From positions 3,224,001 through 3,288,000 of the forward strand of contig AP018040.2 of the NCBI GenBank assembly GCA_002356435.2: a DNA stretch of 64,000 nt. The letters run 5' to 3'. How positions within the stretch are numbered: the first letter of the stretch is position 1; each line of letters opens with the position of its first letter. The stretch is from Petrimonas sp. IBARAKI (GTDB taxonomy: Bacteria; Bacteroidota; Bacteroidia; Bacteroidales; Dysgonomonadaceae). Made by a program: the position numbers and the translations under genes. Below are positions 1 to 8,461 of the stretch, one piece after another. Below the pieces are notes generated by a model. It was not told where the DNA came from. It saw only the letters and a list, made by a program, of their open reading frames with translations, and made no database searches.

Positions 1-44
1 TCCACACTAACGTGACGATCGCCAAAGACAAAATTTACTCAACT

Positions 45-1916
45 ATGGCAAATCCATTATTGCAAATCGATACGCTAACCAAAAGCTTCGGCGATCGGAT
101 GCTTTTCCGCAACATCTCTTTCGGGGTTGCCGAAGGCGACAAAATCGGTCTGATTGCAGGAAACGGCGCGGGAAAGACCTCATTGCTGAACATCATCGCC
201 GGAAAGGAACCCAGCGATAATGGGAGAGTTGTTTTCCGAAACGATATCCGGTTTGCTTACCTGGAACAATCGCCGCAGTTTGATCCCGGACTCACGGTAC
301 TCGAAGCTTGTTTTCAAACCGAAAACGAAGCGGTGAAAGTAATTGCGCGATACGAAGAGATCATGGAATCCGGCAATCATCTGGAGCTGGATGAAATTTT
401 AGCAAAAATGGATTTGCTCAAAGCCTGGGACTACGAACAGCGCATCCGGCAGATTCTCAGCCAGCTGAAGATCTTTCAGCTCGATCAGAAAATCGGCGAA
501 CTTTCCGGCGGGCAAGTCAAGCGGGTAGCGCTGGCAAACACCCTTATCTCGGAGCCGGAACTGATCATGCTGGACGAACCGACCAACCACCTCGATCTGG
601 ATATGGTGGAATGGCTGGAGGAGTATCTTTCCCGCTCGAACATCAGTTTACTGATGGTTACCCACGACCGCTATTTTCTCGATAGGGTATGTACGCAAAT
701 CATCGAAATTGACGATCGTCAAATCTACTCCTACAAAGGCAATTATGCCTATTACCTGGAAAAGCGCGGTGAACGCATCGTCGTACAGAATGCCGAAGCT
801 GACAGCGCACAAAACATCTACCGCAAAGAGCTCGACTGGATGCGCCGGCAACCGCAGGCCCGTGCTACCAAAGCAAAATCGCGCATTGACGCGTTTTACG
901 AACTGGAAGAGCAGGTCAAACAACGCAACCAAGCCAACGACATAAAACTCTCGGCGAAAGGTTCGTATATCGGCAAAAAAATATTCGAAGCCAACCACAT
1001 TACCAAAAGTTTTGGCGACATTAAGATTACCGACGACTTCAACTATATTTTCACCCGGTACGAAAAAATGGGGATTATCGGTAACAACGGCACCGGCAAA
1101 TCGACGTTCATAAAAATGTTACTGGGGATCGAACAACCCGATTCAGGCAACTTCGATATCGGAGAAACGGTGAACTTCGGGTATTACAGTCAGGAAGGGC
1201 TGCAGTTTGATGAACAGACCAAGGTCATTGACGCCGTCCAGAAAATAGCCGAAGTCATAGATCTGGGCAATGGGAACAAACTCACGGCATCACAGTTCCT
1301 GCAGCATTTTCTCTTTGCTCCGGCCAAGCAACACGATTTCGTCTACAAGCTGAGCGGTGGTGAAAAACGCCGACTGCACCTCTGTACCGTGCTTATCAAA
1401 AACCCCAACTTCCTGATCCTTGACGAGCCTACAAATGATCTCGATATCATTACACTCAACATACTGGAAGAATACCTCATCGGATTTAAAGGCTGCCTGA
1501 TCGTTATTTCCCACGACCGCTATTTTATGGACAAGGTGGTGGATCACCTGCTCTGTTTTCACGGAGACGCCGAGATCCGGGATTTTCCGGGGAACTACAC
1601 ACAATACCGCGACTGGAAATCATTGGAAGACAAACGGGTTGCCGAAGAAACAAAACCACCAAAGCCGATAAAAACTTCAGAAAAACCTGTCCAACAAGAG
1701 AAGACCAAACTCACGTTCAGGGAAAAACAGGAATTTGAGGGGTTGGAGGCAGAAATCCAACGCCTTGAAACGGAAAAAGAACAATTGGCACAACAACTCT
1801 CATCGGGGAATCTCTCGTCAGAAGAGCTAATCAACGCATCAAACCGCATATCGCAAGTCGTCAGCCTGATTGACGAAAAGACCTATCGCTGGCTGGAGCT
1901 GAGCGAATTCGCCTGA
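45..1916 (+). CDS. ABC-F family ATP-binding protein
   Basis: Soluble protein with two ABC ATPase domains and no membrane segments, the layout of the ABC-F family, whose members act on ribosomes (translation factors or antibiotic protection). Domain 1 has Walker A GNGAGKTS and signature LSGGQVKRVALA with LDEPTNHLD. Domain 2 has GNNGTGKST, LSGGEKRRLHLC and LDEPTNDLD. A charged linker joins the domains, and the C-terminus (about residues 540-623) is a predicted coiled coil. I chose the ATG at 45, which gives MANPLLQIDTLTKSFG at the usual family N-terminus; an in-frame GTG at 12 would add 11 residues. The subfamily (Uup-like or other) cannot be settled by eye. Confidence 0.9.
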   Translation: MANPLLQIDTLTKSFGDRMLFRNISFGVAEGDKIGLIAGNGAGKTSLLNIIAGKEPSDNGRVVFRNDIRFAYLEQSPQFDPGLTVLEACFQTENEAVKVIARYEEIMESGNHLELDEILAKMDLLKAWDYEQRIRQILSQLKIFQLDQKIGELSGGQVKRVALANTLISEPELIMLDEPTNHLDLDMVEWLEEYLSRSNISLLMVTHDRYFLDRVCTQIIEIDDRQIYSYKGNYAYYLEKRGERIVVQNAEADSAQNIYRKELDWMRRQPQARATKAKSRIDAFYELEEQVKQRNQANDIKLSAKGSYIGKKIFEANHITKSFGDIKITDDFNYIFTRYEKMGIIGNNGTGKSTFIKMLLGIEQPDSGNFDIGETVNFGYYSQEGLQFDEQTKVIDAVQKIAEVIDLGNGNKLTASQFLQHFLFAPAKQHDFVYKLSGGEKRRLHLCTVLIKNPNFLILDEPTNDLDIITLNILEEYLIGFKGCLIVISHDRYFMDKVVDHLLCFHGDAEIRDFPGNYTQYRDWKSLEDKRVAEETKPPKPIKTSEKPVQQEKTKLTFREKQEFEGLEAEIQRLETEKEQLAQQLSSGNLSSEELINASNRISQVVSLIDEKTYRWLELSEFA

Positions 1917-1922
1917 CTTCTT

Positions 1923-2930
1923 ATGCCAGAGAAAAACTATACATCCTTCAGAAAAAAGAGGAACTTCTTCGGAGTAGAAATTCTCACAGCCGGTTATGTC
2001 GCAATTACCTCTGTCATTGTCATCGTTCTCTGGAACAGACTGGATAATCCGGGTTCCTTCTTGTTGGCTCGTATGCTAATTATCAGCGGAATGTTTCTTG
2101 CCTATTCCGCCACGTCTATGCTTAACTTTGCACCGGCAACGGCTTTCGTCCGTGTCCTCTTCTCCGTAGGACTTATCACTTACTGGTATCCTGAAACCTA
2201 CGAATTCAATAAAATATTTGGGAACCTGGACCACGTTTTTGCTTCCGCAGAGCAATCTATCTTTGGGTTTCAGCCGGCCCTGGCCTTTTCGAAGCATTTT
2301 TCCTCGGAGTGGATTAGCGAAGCATTCTACATGGGGTATTTCTTCTATTTTCCCATGATGATGTTCGTCATTTTGTACTGTTTCTTTTATCAACGGGAGA
2401 AGTTCGACAAATTAACTTTCATATTCTTGGGATCGTTTTTCCTTTATTATTTCTTGTTTATCTTTATTCCCGTCACCGGCCCGCAATTTTATTTTCCGGT
2501 TATAGGAACAGAGAATGCAGAAAACGGATTTTTTTTGAATGTTGGCAATTATTTTTATTACAACAGCGAACTGTTGCCCGTTTCCGGTTATGGGGATGGA
2601 TTATTCAACAGTTGTGTCAGGGTATTGCAGGCAATGGGAGAACGGCCCACTGCCGCATTTCCAAGTTCGCACGTGGGCATATCCACTATACTGATGATGT
2701 GGTTATATAGAAATAATAAAAGAATAATGTTCATTGTTTTCCCGTTATACGCTCTTCTCTGCGGAGCAACCGTATATATCAAAGCACATTACCTGATTGA
2801 TGTTTTTGCCGGTTTCATGAGTGCCTTCGCTTTTTATGGTTTGTTCGCGTTGTCTTTCGATAAGCTATATGGCCGCCGGGGTTCGGTTGAGACCGGAAGC
2901 CCAAATCCGACAAAACAGACAACTATTTAG
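1923..2930 (+). CDS. PAP2-family integral membrane phosphatase
   Basis: 335-residue membrane protein with several hydrophobic segments and a C-terminal PAP2 (phosphatidic acid phosphatase type 2) signature: FPSSHVG near residue 245 and KAHYLIDVFAG near residue 285, which carry the catalytic histidines and aspartate. The long N-terminal membrane region resembles the inositol-phosphotransferase-like branch (PAP2_3) rather than short UppP-like enzymes. It starts 6 bp after the ABC-F stop, so the two are probably co-transcribed. The substrate (lipid phosphate or head group) is not predictable from the sequence. Confidence 0.75.
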   Translation: MPEKNYTSFRKKRNFFGVEILTAGYVAITSVIVIVLWNRLDNPGSFLLARMLIISGMFLAYSATSMLNFAPATAFVRVLFSVGLITYWYPETYEFNKIFGNLDHVFASAEQSIFGFQPALAFSKHFSSEWISEAFYMGYFFYFPMMMFVILYCFFYQREKFDKLTFIFLGSFFLYYFLFIFIPVTGPQFYFPVIGTENAENGFFLNVGNYFYYNSELLPVSGYGDGLFNSCVRVLQAMGERPTAAFPSSHVGISTILMMWLYRNNKRIMFIVFPLYALLCGATVYIKAHYLIDVFAGFMSAFAFYGLFALSFDKLYGRRGSVETGSPNPTKQTTI

Positions 2931-2989
2931 ACATAATTTAAATTTTGACCTGCAGATAAGTTGAGCGCTAAAACGGTTATTTAATTTTG

Positions 2990-2997
2990 TATCTTTG
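2990..2997 (+). promoter_or_regulatory. Bacteroidota -7 promoter element for rubrerythrin
   Basis: TATCTTTG fits the Bacteroidota housekeeping -7 consensus TAnnTTTG, 56 bp before the rubrerythrin ATG. No clean TTTG lies at the ideal -33 distance (TTG at 2961 is slightly too far), so it may be weak or activator-dependent. Confidence 0.55.
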
Positions 2998-3053
2998 TGA
3001 GAGTCTTATTCTGCTACTCAATCAGAATCTAACATTTTATAAAACAACCAATT

Positions 3054-3632
3054 ATGAAAAGTGTAAAGGGAACCCAAACAGAGCAGAACCTGCTGAAATC
3101 TTTTGCAGGCGAATCTCAGGCAAGAATGCGCTACACATTCTTCGCAAAACAGGCCAAAACAGAAGGGTATGAGCAAATTTCGGCCATTTTCCTGGAAACC
3201 GCAGACCAGGAGATGGTGCACGCAAAACGTATGTTTAAATACCTGGAAGGCGGAATGCTTGAAATTACAGCAACTTATCCGGCAGGAATGATCGGCACAA
3301 CTGCGGAAAACCTAAAAGCCGCCGCTGAAGGCGAGAACGAAGAGTGGACCGATCTCTATCCTCATTTCGCCAAAGTGGCCGAAGAAGAAGGATTCAAGGA
3401 AATTGCCACCATGTACCGGATGATTGCCAAAGCGGAAGCAGTCCACGAGGAAAAATACCTGAAGCTACTGCAAAGGGTACAGGACGGGACCGTTTTTGTA
3501 CGCGAGGAAGAGATCGAATGGTATTGCCGCCACTGCGGTTATGTGTTTACAGGCAAGAAACCGCCGAAAAACTGTCCGACCTGCCTGCATCCGCAAGCCT
3601 ATTTCGAACCCAAAAACAGTGCGGATTATTGA
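3054..3632 (+). CDS. rbr: Rubrerythrin
   Basis: 192-residue non-haem diiron peroxidase of anaerobes that reduces hydrogen peroxide in the cytoplasm. The N-terminal four-helix ferritin-like domain has the metal-binding glutamate pattern (FAGESQARMRY, then ETADQEMVHAKRM, then a second pair around residues 95-130). The C-terminus is a rubredoxin-like Fe(Cys)4 domain, CRHCGYVF...CPTC. Length and domain order are normal for the family. It has its own upstream promoter element and ends shortly before a strong terminator, so it is probably a single-gene unit. Confidence 0.95.
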   Translation: MKSVKGTQTEQNLLKSFAGESQARMRYTFFAKQAKTEGYEQISAIFLETADQEMVHAKRMFKYLEGGMLEITATYPAGMIGTTAENLKAAAEGENEEWTDLYPHFAKVAEEEGFKEIATMYRMIAKAEAVHEEKYLKLLQRVQDGTVFVREEEIEWYCRHCGYVFTGKKPPKNCPTCLHPQAYFEPKNSADY

Positions 3633-3662
3633 TAGAGAATGTGATGCGAAAAATGGCAAAAT

Positions 3663-3693
3663 AAAAAAAGCGCTACGAAGAGCGCTTTTTTTT
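3663..3693. terminator. Bidirectional intrinsic terminator
   Basis: AGCGCT, a 6-nt loop, then AGCGCT, flanked by seven A on the left and eight T on the right. It serves rubrerythrin on the plus strand. The A-run gives a U-tract for the minus-strand tRNA-Arg transcript. Confidence 0.85.
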
Positions 3694-3694
3694 G

Positions 3695-3768
3695 TGACCC
3701 CGACAGGATTCAAACCTGTAACCTTCTGATCCGTAGTCAGATGCTCTATTCAGTTAAGCTACGGGGCC
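3695..3768 (-). tRNA. tRNA-Arg (anticodon ACG)
   Basis: Complete cloverleaf on the minus strand: acceptor GGCCCCG/CGGGGTC (one G-U), anticodon stem TCTGA/TCAGA with loop CTACGGA, T-arm ACAGG/CCTGT with loop TTTGAAT, discriminator A. Anticodon ACG would be read as ICG after deamination and decodes CGN arginine codons. No CCA is encoded, common in this phylum. The terminator at 3663-3693 lies directly downstream. Confidence 0.93.
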
Positions 3769-3836
3769 GTTGTTTTTGTAATTTTCGCCTGCAAAGTTAA
3801 ATCAATTTTTAAAACTACACAAATGTTTTTATGTTT

Positions 3837-3844
3837 TATATTTG
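3837..3844 (+). promoter_or_regulatory. -7 promoter element (TATATTTG)
   Basis: TATATTTG matches TAnnTTTG and lies 17 bp before the ATG at 3861. It overlaps an upstream in-frame ATG (3831), which argues that translation starts at 3861. Confidence 0.6.
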
Positions 3845-3860
3845 TAGGAAAAATGATTCT

Positions 3861-4319
3861 ATGAAGAAAGTATCCGTATTAACTGTCTTATTTTTAGTTG
3901 CATTTATTGGTGCAATCTTTTCACAACATAATTTTGCTTTAAACCTGGGTTACGATCACATGCAGGCACACACCGGATTTTTAGGGGTGGAATACCGGGT
4001 AGACCACAATTTACAGAGACACACCTCGCACGGTCCTTTTACTGTCGGCATAGGCACCTACTTATACGGAGAAAACGGAAAATTCTCCCCTGCGCCGGAA
4101 ATACACCTGAATAAAACCTGGAAACATTTCATAATCAACGAAATATCAGTATCAACCAAAAATATTAAACCCAGCGTGGGGATTACATTCTTTAACCTGA
4201 CCCGGTTACAGTTTGGTTATAGCTTTCCCATACAACAATCTGATTTAAGAGGATTTTCTGTCGGAATCCATGTTCTTATTGGGAGATCTCCCTTTTACGA
4301 CGAGATACGGGTATTCTAA
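3861..4319 (+). CDS. Small secreted or outer-membrane protein, function unknown
   Basis: 152 residues. The N-terminus (MKKVSVLTVLFLVAFIGAIF, then SQHNF) is a typical signal peptide. The mature part has alternating hydrophobic and polar residues with many Gly and aromatic positions (LNLGYDHMQ, FTVGIGTYLYGE, LQFGYSFPI, FSVGIHVLIG), compatible with a small beta-barrel or beta-sandwich envelope protein. I do not recognise a family. It stands alone between a tRNA and the ribosomal operon, with its own promoter. Confidence 0.6.
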   Translation: MKKVSVLTVLFLVAFIGAIFSQHNFALNLGYDHMQAHTGFLGVEYRVDHNLQRHTSHGPFTVGIGTYLYGENGKFSPAPEIHLNKTWKHFIINEISVSTKNIKPSVGITFFNLTRLQFGYSFPIQQSDLRGFSVGIHVLIGRSPFYDEIRVF

Positions 4320-4375
4320 TCATGCGCAGACTCAAAAAAATTAGAGTTATTATGCATATTTTCGTCTAAAAACGC

Positions 4376-4406
4376 TTTGTTAATTACCTGAATTATTGTA
4401 ACTTTG
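4376..4406 (+). promoter_or_regulatory. Promoter of the rplM-rpsI operon
   Basis: TTTG at 4376-4379, a 19-nt spacer, then TAACTTTG at 4399-4406. This is an exact match to the Bacteroidota consensus TTTG-N19-TAnnTTTG and the cleanest promoter in the window. It predicts a start near 4413 and a leader of roughly 130 nt before rplM. Confidence 0.85.
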
Positions 4407-4412
4407 CAGTCC

Positions 4413-4541
4413 GATTATTAAAATTTATTACTTAAAAGTTTGATTTATAGCTTTTTATTTGCCATTTAGTCCCTTAGCCAGACAAAACGGGGAGCGAAAA
4501 TCAGAACTTAATTTTATTAAACGATTTAAAAACAAAAAAAA
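4413..4541 (+). promoter_or_regulatory. 5' leader of rplM (candidate L13 autoregulatory leader)
   Basis: About 130 nt of untranslated leader between the inferred transcription start and the rplM start. A GC-rich patch (CCCTTAGCCAGAC, then ACGGGGAGCG) sits inside an otherwise AT-rich stretch. Ribosomal-protein leaders for L13 have been described in Bacteroidia. I could not confirm a consensus fold by eye, so only the leader itself is supported. Confidence 0.4.
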
Positions 4542-4997
4542 GTGAATACTTTAAGTTATAAAACCATTTCCGTAAACAAAGAAACGGCTCAGAAAGAATG
4601 GGTTTTGGTTGATGCGAGCGGCCAATCGTTAGGACGTATAAGTTCTAAGGTGGCAAAACTGTTGAGAGGCAAGTACAAACCAAGCTTTACTCCGCACGTG
4701 GATTGTGGTGATAACGTGATTATCGTGAATGCCGACAAAGTTGAACTCACGGGCAACAAATGGACAGACAGGGTTTACTACCGTCACTCGGGCTATCCCG
4801 GCGGTCAAAAGGTATCCACTCCTGCCGATCTTATGAAAAAAAGCCCCGACAGGCTTTTCCGAAAAGTGGTAAAAGGGATGTTGCCGAAGAATAAACTCGG
4901 CGATGCTATTCTGAACAATCTTTACGTGTATGCTGGAAACGAACATCCGCATCAAGCTCAAAAACCCAAACAAATAGATATTAATACACTCAAATAA
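4542..4997 (+). CDS. rplM: 50S ribosomal protein L13
   Basis: 151-residue large-subunit protein that binds 23S rRNA early in assembly. Family hallmarks are KEWVLVDASGQSLGRISSKVA, cut here at LLRGKYKPSFTPHVDCGD and VYAGNEHPHQAQ. Length is normal for Bacteroidales. The start is GTG at 4542 after a run of A residues. No in-frame ATG lies at the right place, and MNTLSYKTIS matches the usual N-terminus, so GTG is well supported. It is first in an operon with rpsI 4 bp downstream. Confidence 0.96.
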   Translation: MNTLSYKTISVNKETAQKEWVLVDASGQSLGRISSKVAKLLRGKYKPSFTPHVDCGDNVIIVNADKVELTGNKWTDRVYYRHSGYPGGQKVSTPADLMKKSPDRLFRKVVKGMLPKNKLGDAILNNLYVYAGNEHPHQAQKPKQIDINTLK

Positions 4998-5001
4998 TAA
5001 G

Positions 5002-5388
5002 ATGGACGTAATAAATTCAATTGGAAGACGCAAAGCCGCTGTAGCTCGTGTATTCATGAGTGAAGGTTCAGGCAAGATCGTTATCAACAAACGCGAACTT
5101 GAAAATTATTTTCCTTCATCCATTCTGCAGTTCATCGTGAAACAACCGTTGAATAAACTCAACGTGACTGAAAAATACGATATCAAGATCAACCTGCAGG
5201 GCGGTGGATACAAAGGACAATCGGAAGCAGCAAGACTAGCTATTGCACGTGCATTGGTGAAGTTAAACCCCGAAGATAAACCTGCGTTAAGAGCCGAAGG
5301 CTTTATGACCCGCGATCCCCGCGTTGTTGAACGTAAAAAACCAGGGCGTCCCGGAGCAAGGAAGAGATTCCAATTCTCAAAACGTTAA
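5002..5388 (+). CDS. rpsI: 30S ribosomal protein S9
   Basis: 128-residue small-subunit protein whose basic C-terminal tail reaches the P-site tRNA. The signature GRRKAAVARVFMSEGSGKI and the conserved tail GRPGARKRFQFSKR are intact. It starts 4 bp after rplM, the normal L13-S9 pairing. A structured gap of about 180 nt separates it from rpsB. Confidence 0.97.
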   Translation: MDVINSIGRRKAAVARVFMSEGSGKIVINKRELENYFPSSILQFIVKQPLNKLNVTEKYDIKINLQGGGYKGQSEAARLAIARALVKLNPEDKPALRAEGFMTRDPRVVERKKPGRPGARKRFQFSKR

Positions 5389-5403
5389 TTTTTGGATATA
5401 TTC

Positions 5404-5526
5404 ACCGGTTCTTTTGCCGGAAAGATATATAAGAACCGCACAAACCGGTTCCACTTAGTGACGTTTAGTATCTAAATCGTAAGGACATTACCGGGAATAA
5501 TCGCTTCGGTAATTTACCTTACGGTT
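5404..5526 (+). promoter_or_regulatory. Structured rpsB leader with two hairpins
   Basis: Hairpin 1: GGTTCTT (5407-5413) pairs with AAGAACC (5431-5437). The overlapping ACCGGTT (5404-5410) can instead pair with AACCGGT (5443-5449), so two folds are mutually exclusive. Hairpin 2: AATCGTAAGG (5475-5484) pairs with CCTTACGGTT (5517-5526), with inner stem ATTACCG/CGGTAAT (5487-5493/5507-5513). No T-tract follows hairpin 2, so it is not a simple terminator. The position directly before rpsB suggests S2 autoregulation; this is inference. Confidence 0.55.
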
Positions 5527-5571
5527 CGACTAAGAAAAAGAATGTAAACGAATAAAAAAACAACACAAACA

Positions 5572-6432
5572 ATGGCAAAATTAGAATTTGACCAACTACT
5601 TGAGGCAGGAGCACACTTCGGCCACTTGAAAAGGAAATGGAATCCTGCAATGTCTCCCTATATTTTTATGGAGCGCAACGGTATTCACATTATCGACCTT
5701 TACAAAACAATTGCAAAAACCGAAGAAGCCGCAGCGGCTTTAAAACAAATTGCCAAAGCCGGCAAAAAAATACTCTTCGTAGCGACTAAAAAACAGGCAA
5801 AACCGGTTATTGAAGAAAAGGCACAAAGCATCAATATGCCTTACGTTATAGAGCGTTGGCCTGGTGGTATGCTTACCAATTTTCCCACTATCCGCAAGGC
5901 AGTGAAGAAAATGAGTAACATTGATAAGATGATTAAGGACGGAACATTTGACACGTTGTCGAAACGCGAAAAACTGCAAATCACCCGTCAGCGTGCTAAA
6001 CTCGAAAAAATGCTCGGCTCGATTCAGGATCTTACCCGTCTACCATCCGCTCTTTTCGTTGTTGACGTAATGAAAGAACAGATTGCTGTGAAAGAAGCAA
6101 ACAAACTTGGCATTCCCGTATTCGGTATTGTTGACACCAACTCTGATCCGAACGACATTGATTTCGTAATTCCTGCAAACGATGATGCTGCAAAAGCCGT
6201 AGACATGATCCTCGGATATCTTTGTGAAGCAATAAAAGAAGGCCTGGATGAGCGTAAAATTGAAAAAGCCGATGCCAACGCAGCAGAAGACCAAGAAGAG
6301 GAAGGTGCAGTACCTCGCAGGGAAAGAAAATCAAAAGTAGCTAAGAGAGAGCGCGTTAAGAAAGAAGACAAAGATGCTATCAATGCATCTGTAGTAAGCA
6401 AATACGCTAAAGACGCAGACGTTGAAGAATAA
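5572..6432 (+). CDS. rpsB: 30S ribosomal protein S2
   Basis: 286 residues. Conserved S2 blocks are present: LLEAGAHFGHLKRKWNP, IIDLYKT, ERWPGGMLTNF, RLPSALFVVD and PVFGIVDTNSDP. The C-terminus beyond about residue 225 is a charged, low-complexity extension (Glu/Ala then Lys/Arg rich), frequent in Bacteroidota S2 proteins. It is followed by tsf, the nearly universal partner. Confidence 0.97.
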   Translation: MAKLEFDQLLEAGAHFGHLKRKWNPAMSPYIFMERNGIHIIDLYKTIAKTEEAAAALKQIAKAGKKILFVATKKQAKPVIEEKAQSINMPYVIERWPGGMLTNFPTIRKAVKKMSNIDKMIKDGTFDTLSKREKLQITRQRAKLEKMLGSIQDLTRLPSALFVVDVMKEQIAVKEANKLGIPVFGIVDTNSDPNDIDFVIPANDDAAKAVDMILGYLCEAIKEGLDERKIEKADANAAEDQEEEGAVPRRERKSKVAKRERVKKEDKDAINASVVSKYAKDADVEE

Positions 6433-6579
6433 TACGGACAACAACGGCCAGCTATCAGATGTCAAGATAACAGACACTTGGATGCTTCAATGTTCCAACG
6501 TCTGAAATCTACCAGCGAGGCGGTCTAAGGTCTCTTCTTTGAAATCTAAAAAGAAAACAACTTAAAAAAACATAGAAAT

Positions 6580-7401
6580 ATGGCAGTTACAATGGCAGAA
6601 ATCCAGCATTTACGTAAAATGACAGGAGCGGGAATGATGGATTGCAAAAATGCATTAAATGAAGCAAACGGCAACTTTGACAAAGCAGTAGAGATTATCC
6701 GCAAAAAAGGGCAGGCAGTTGCCGCCAAACGCGAAGATCGCGAAGCAAGTGAAGGGTGTGTGCTTGCAAAAGCTCAAGGAAACTATGCTGCAGTAGTAGC
6801 ATTGCAATGCGAAACCGACTTTGTTGCTAAAAATGAAGAATTCATCGCATTGACTCAACTGATACTGGATGCAGCTATCGATCATAAACCCGAGACGTTG
6901 GAGGATTTGCTGAATATCCAACTTCCCAACGGAACCGTTTCCCAGTTAATTATGGATAAGATCGGCGCTACCGGCGAAAAAATGGAACTGGGTTATTTTG
7001 AACACATTTCCGCACCATCGGTGGTTTCCTATATTCACATGGGAAACAAGTTGGCGACCCTTGTTGGATTCAACAAGGAAGAAGTGGCTGAAGACATAGC
7101 AAAAGACGTAGCAATGCAGGTAGCGGCAATGAATCCAATTTCGGTAACACCCGATACTATTCCGGCAGAAGTTAAAGAGAAGGAACTGGAAATTGCACGC
7201 GAAAAAGCACGCGAAGCCGGGAAACCGGAGAACCTGTTAGACAGAATTGCTGAAGGCGCTTTGCAGAAGTTCTACAAAGAATCAACACTACTGCAACAGG
7301 AATACGTCAAAGATAACAAACTGACCATTGATCAGTATCTCAAACAAAACAACAAAGACCTTACCGTAACCGTTTTCAAACGGGTATCGTTGAACGCATA
7401 A
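6580..7401 (+). CDS. tsf: Translation elongation factor Ts
   Basis: 273-residue guanine nucleotide exchange factor for EF-Tu. The N-terminal UBA-like domain holds LRKMTGAGMMDCKNAL, and the core motif CETDFVAKNEEF contacts EF-Tu. Length is usual. The 147-nt gap from rpsB shows no promoter of the usual type, so it is probably read from the rpsB transcript and stops at the terminator that follows. Confidence 0.97.
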   Translation: MAVTMAEIQHLRKMTGAGMMDCKNALNEANGNFDKAVEIIRKKGQAVAAKREDREASEGCVLAKAQGNYAAVVALQCETDFVAKNEEFIALTQLILDAAIDHKPETLEDLLNIQLPNGTVSQLIMDKIGATGEKMELGYFEHISAPSVVSYIHMGNKLATLVGFNKEEVAEDIAKDVAMQVAAMNPISVTPDTIPAEVKEKELEIAREKAREAGKPENLLDRIAEGALQKFYKESTLLQQEYVKDNKLTIDQYLKQNNKDLTVTVFKRVSLNA

Positions 7402-7419
7402 CGAAGAGAGATAAGGGCT

Positions 7420-7456
7420 AAGGGCGGGACTTTAAGTTCCGCCCTTACTTTTTTTG
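7420..7456 (+). terminator. Intrinsic terminator of the rpsB-tsf operon
   Basis: AAGGGCGG (7420-7427) pairs with CCGCCCTT (7439-7446), followed by ACTTTTTTTTTG. Transaldolase on the opposite strand ends at the base of this structure. Confidence 0.85.
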
Positions 7457-8413
7457 TTACAACAGCTTTTCCATCTGCTTCTCCAGTTTAATCAGATCTC
7501 TGGTGAAGTTGCGGATGCCTTCGGCCAATTTTTCGGTAGCCATTGCATCTTCGTTCATCATCCACCGGAAGGTTTTTTCGTCAACGGTAATTTTTTCGAT
7601 AGCCATTTCACGGGCCTGATCTGCATCCAGTTTTTTCGTCAGTATACCCTCTGTGGCTTCGAGCTCCCTGAGCAACGTCGGGGAAATAGTGAGCAGATCA
7701 CATCCAGCCAGCTCGCAGATCTCGTCAATATTACGGAAGCTCGCACCCATTACCTGGGTTGGATAACCAAACTTCTTGTAATAATTAAATATCCCAGTCA
7801 ACGAAATCACTCCGGGATCCTCCACAGCCGGTATGTCTGCTACACCGAGGTTTTTTTTATGCCAATCGAGAATCCTTCCCACGAACGGTGAAATTAATCG
7901 TACACCGGCTTCGGCACAAGCAACAGCTTGTACCTTGGAAAAGAGGAGGGTGAGGTTACAATGTATTCCTTCTTTTTCAACGATTTCCGCCGCCTTTATT
8001 CCTTCCCACGTAGAAGCAATCTTTATCAGTACCCGTTCACGGGAAGTTCCTGCAGATTCGTACAATCCGATAATTTCGCGGGCCTTGACTACTGTTGCAT
8101 CCGTATCGAAAGATAGACGCGCATCGACTTCCGTTGAAGCTCTCCCGGGAACTATCTTTAAAATTTCCAACCCAAAGTTCACGGCTAATTTATCCATGGC
8201 TTTAGGAAGTTGTACCTGCCTGTCGGACGATGATTTCCGGGCAAAATCGATAGCATCGTCAATCAGGTGTCTGTACCGGGTATCCTGTGAAGCAGTATAG
8301 ATTAACGAAGGGTTAGTGGTAGCGTCAACGGGTTTATAAATTTCAACCGATGAAAAATCACCCGTATCCGCAACAACCTGGGTATAGGTTTTTAGTTGCT
8401 CAAGCAGGTTCAT
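7457..8413 (-). CDS. tal: Transaldolase
   Basis: 318-residue enzyme of the non-oxidative pentose phosphate pathway that moves a dihydroxyacetone unit between sugar phosphates. Motifs include [10 protein letters not shown] near the N-terminus and the Schiff-base lysine in [12 protein letters not shown] (about residue 135), plus [12 protein letters not shown]. Length and motifs match the TalB (E. coli) class rather than the short TalC/FSA class. It is a monocistronic minus-strand gene converging on tsf. Confidence 0.95.
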   Translation of the reverse strand: MNLLEQLKTYTQVVADTGDFSSVEIYKPVDATTNPSLIYTASQDTRYRHLIDDAIDFARKSSSDRQVQLPKAMDKLAVNFGLEILKIVPGRASTEVDARLSFDTDATVVKAREIIGLYESAGTSRERVLIKIASTWEGIKAAEIVEKEGIHCNLTLLFSKVQAVACAEAGVRLISPFVGRILDWHKKNLGVADIPAVEDPGVISLTGIFNYYKKFGYPTQVMGASFRNIDEICELAGCDLLTISPTLLRELEATEGILTKKLDADQAREMAIEKITVDEKTFRWMMNEDAMATEKLAEGIRNFTRDLIKLEKQMEKLL

Positions 8414-8461
8414 AATGCTGAGAAATTAAATTTAACAATAAACAGTATGGTGCAATAGCGC

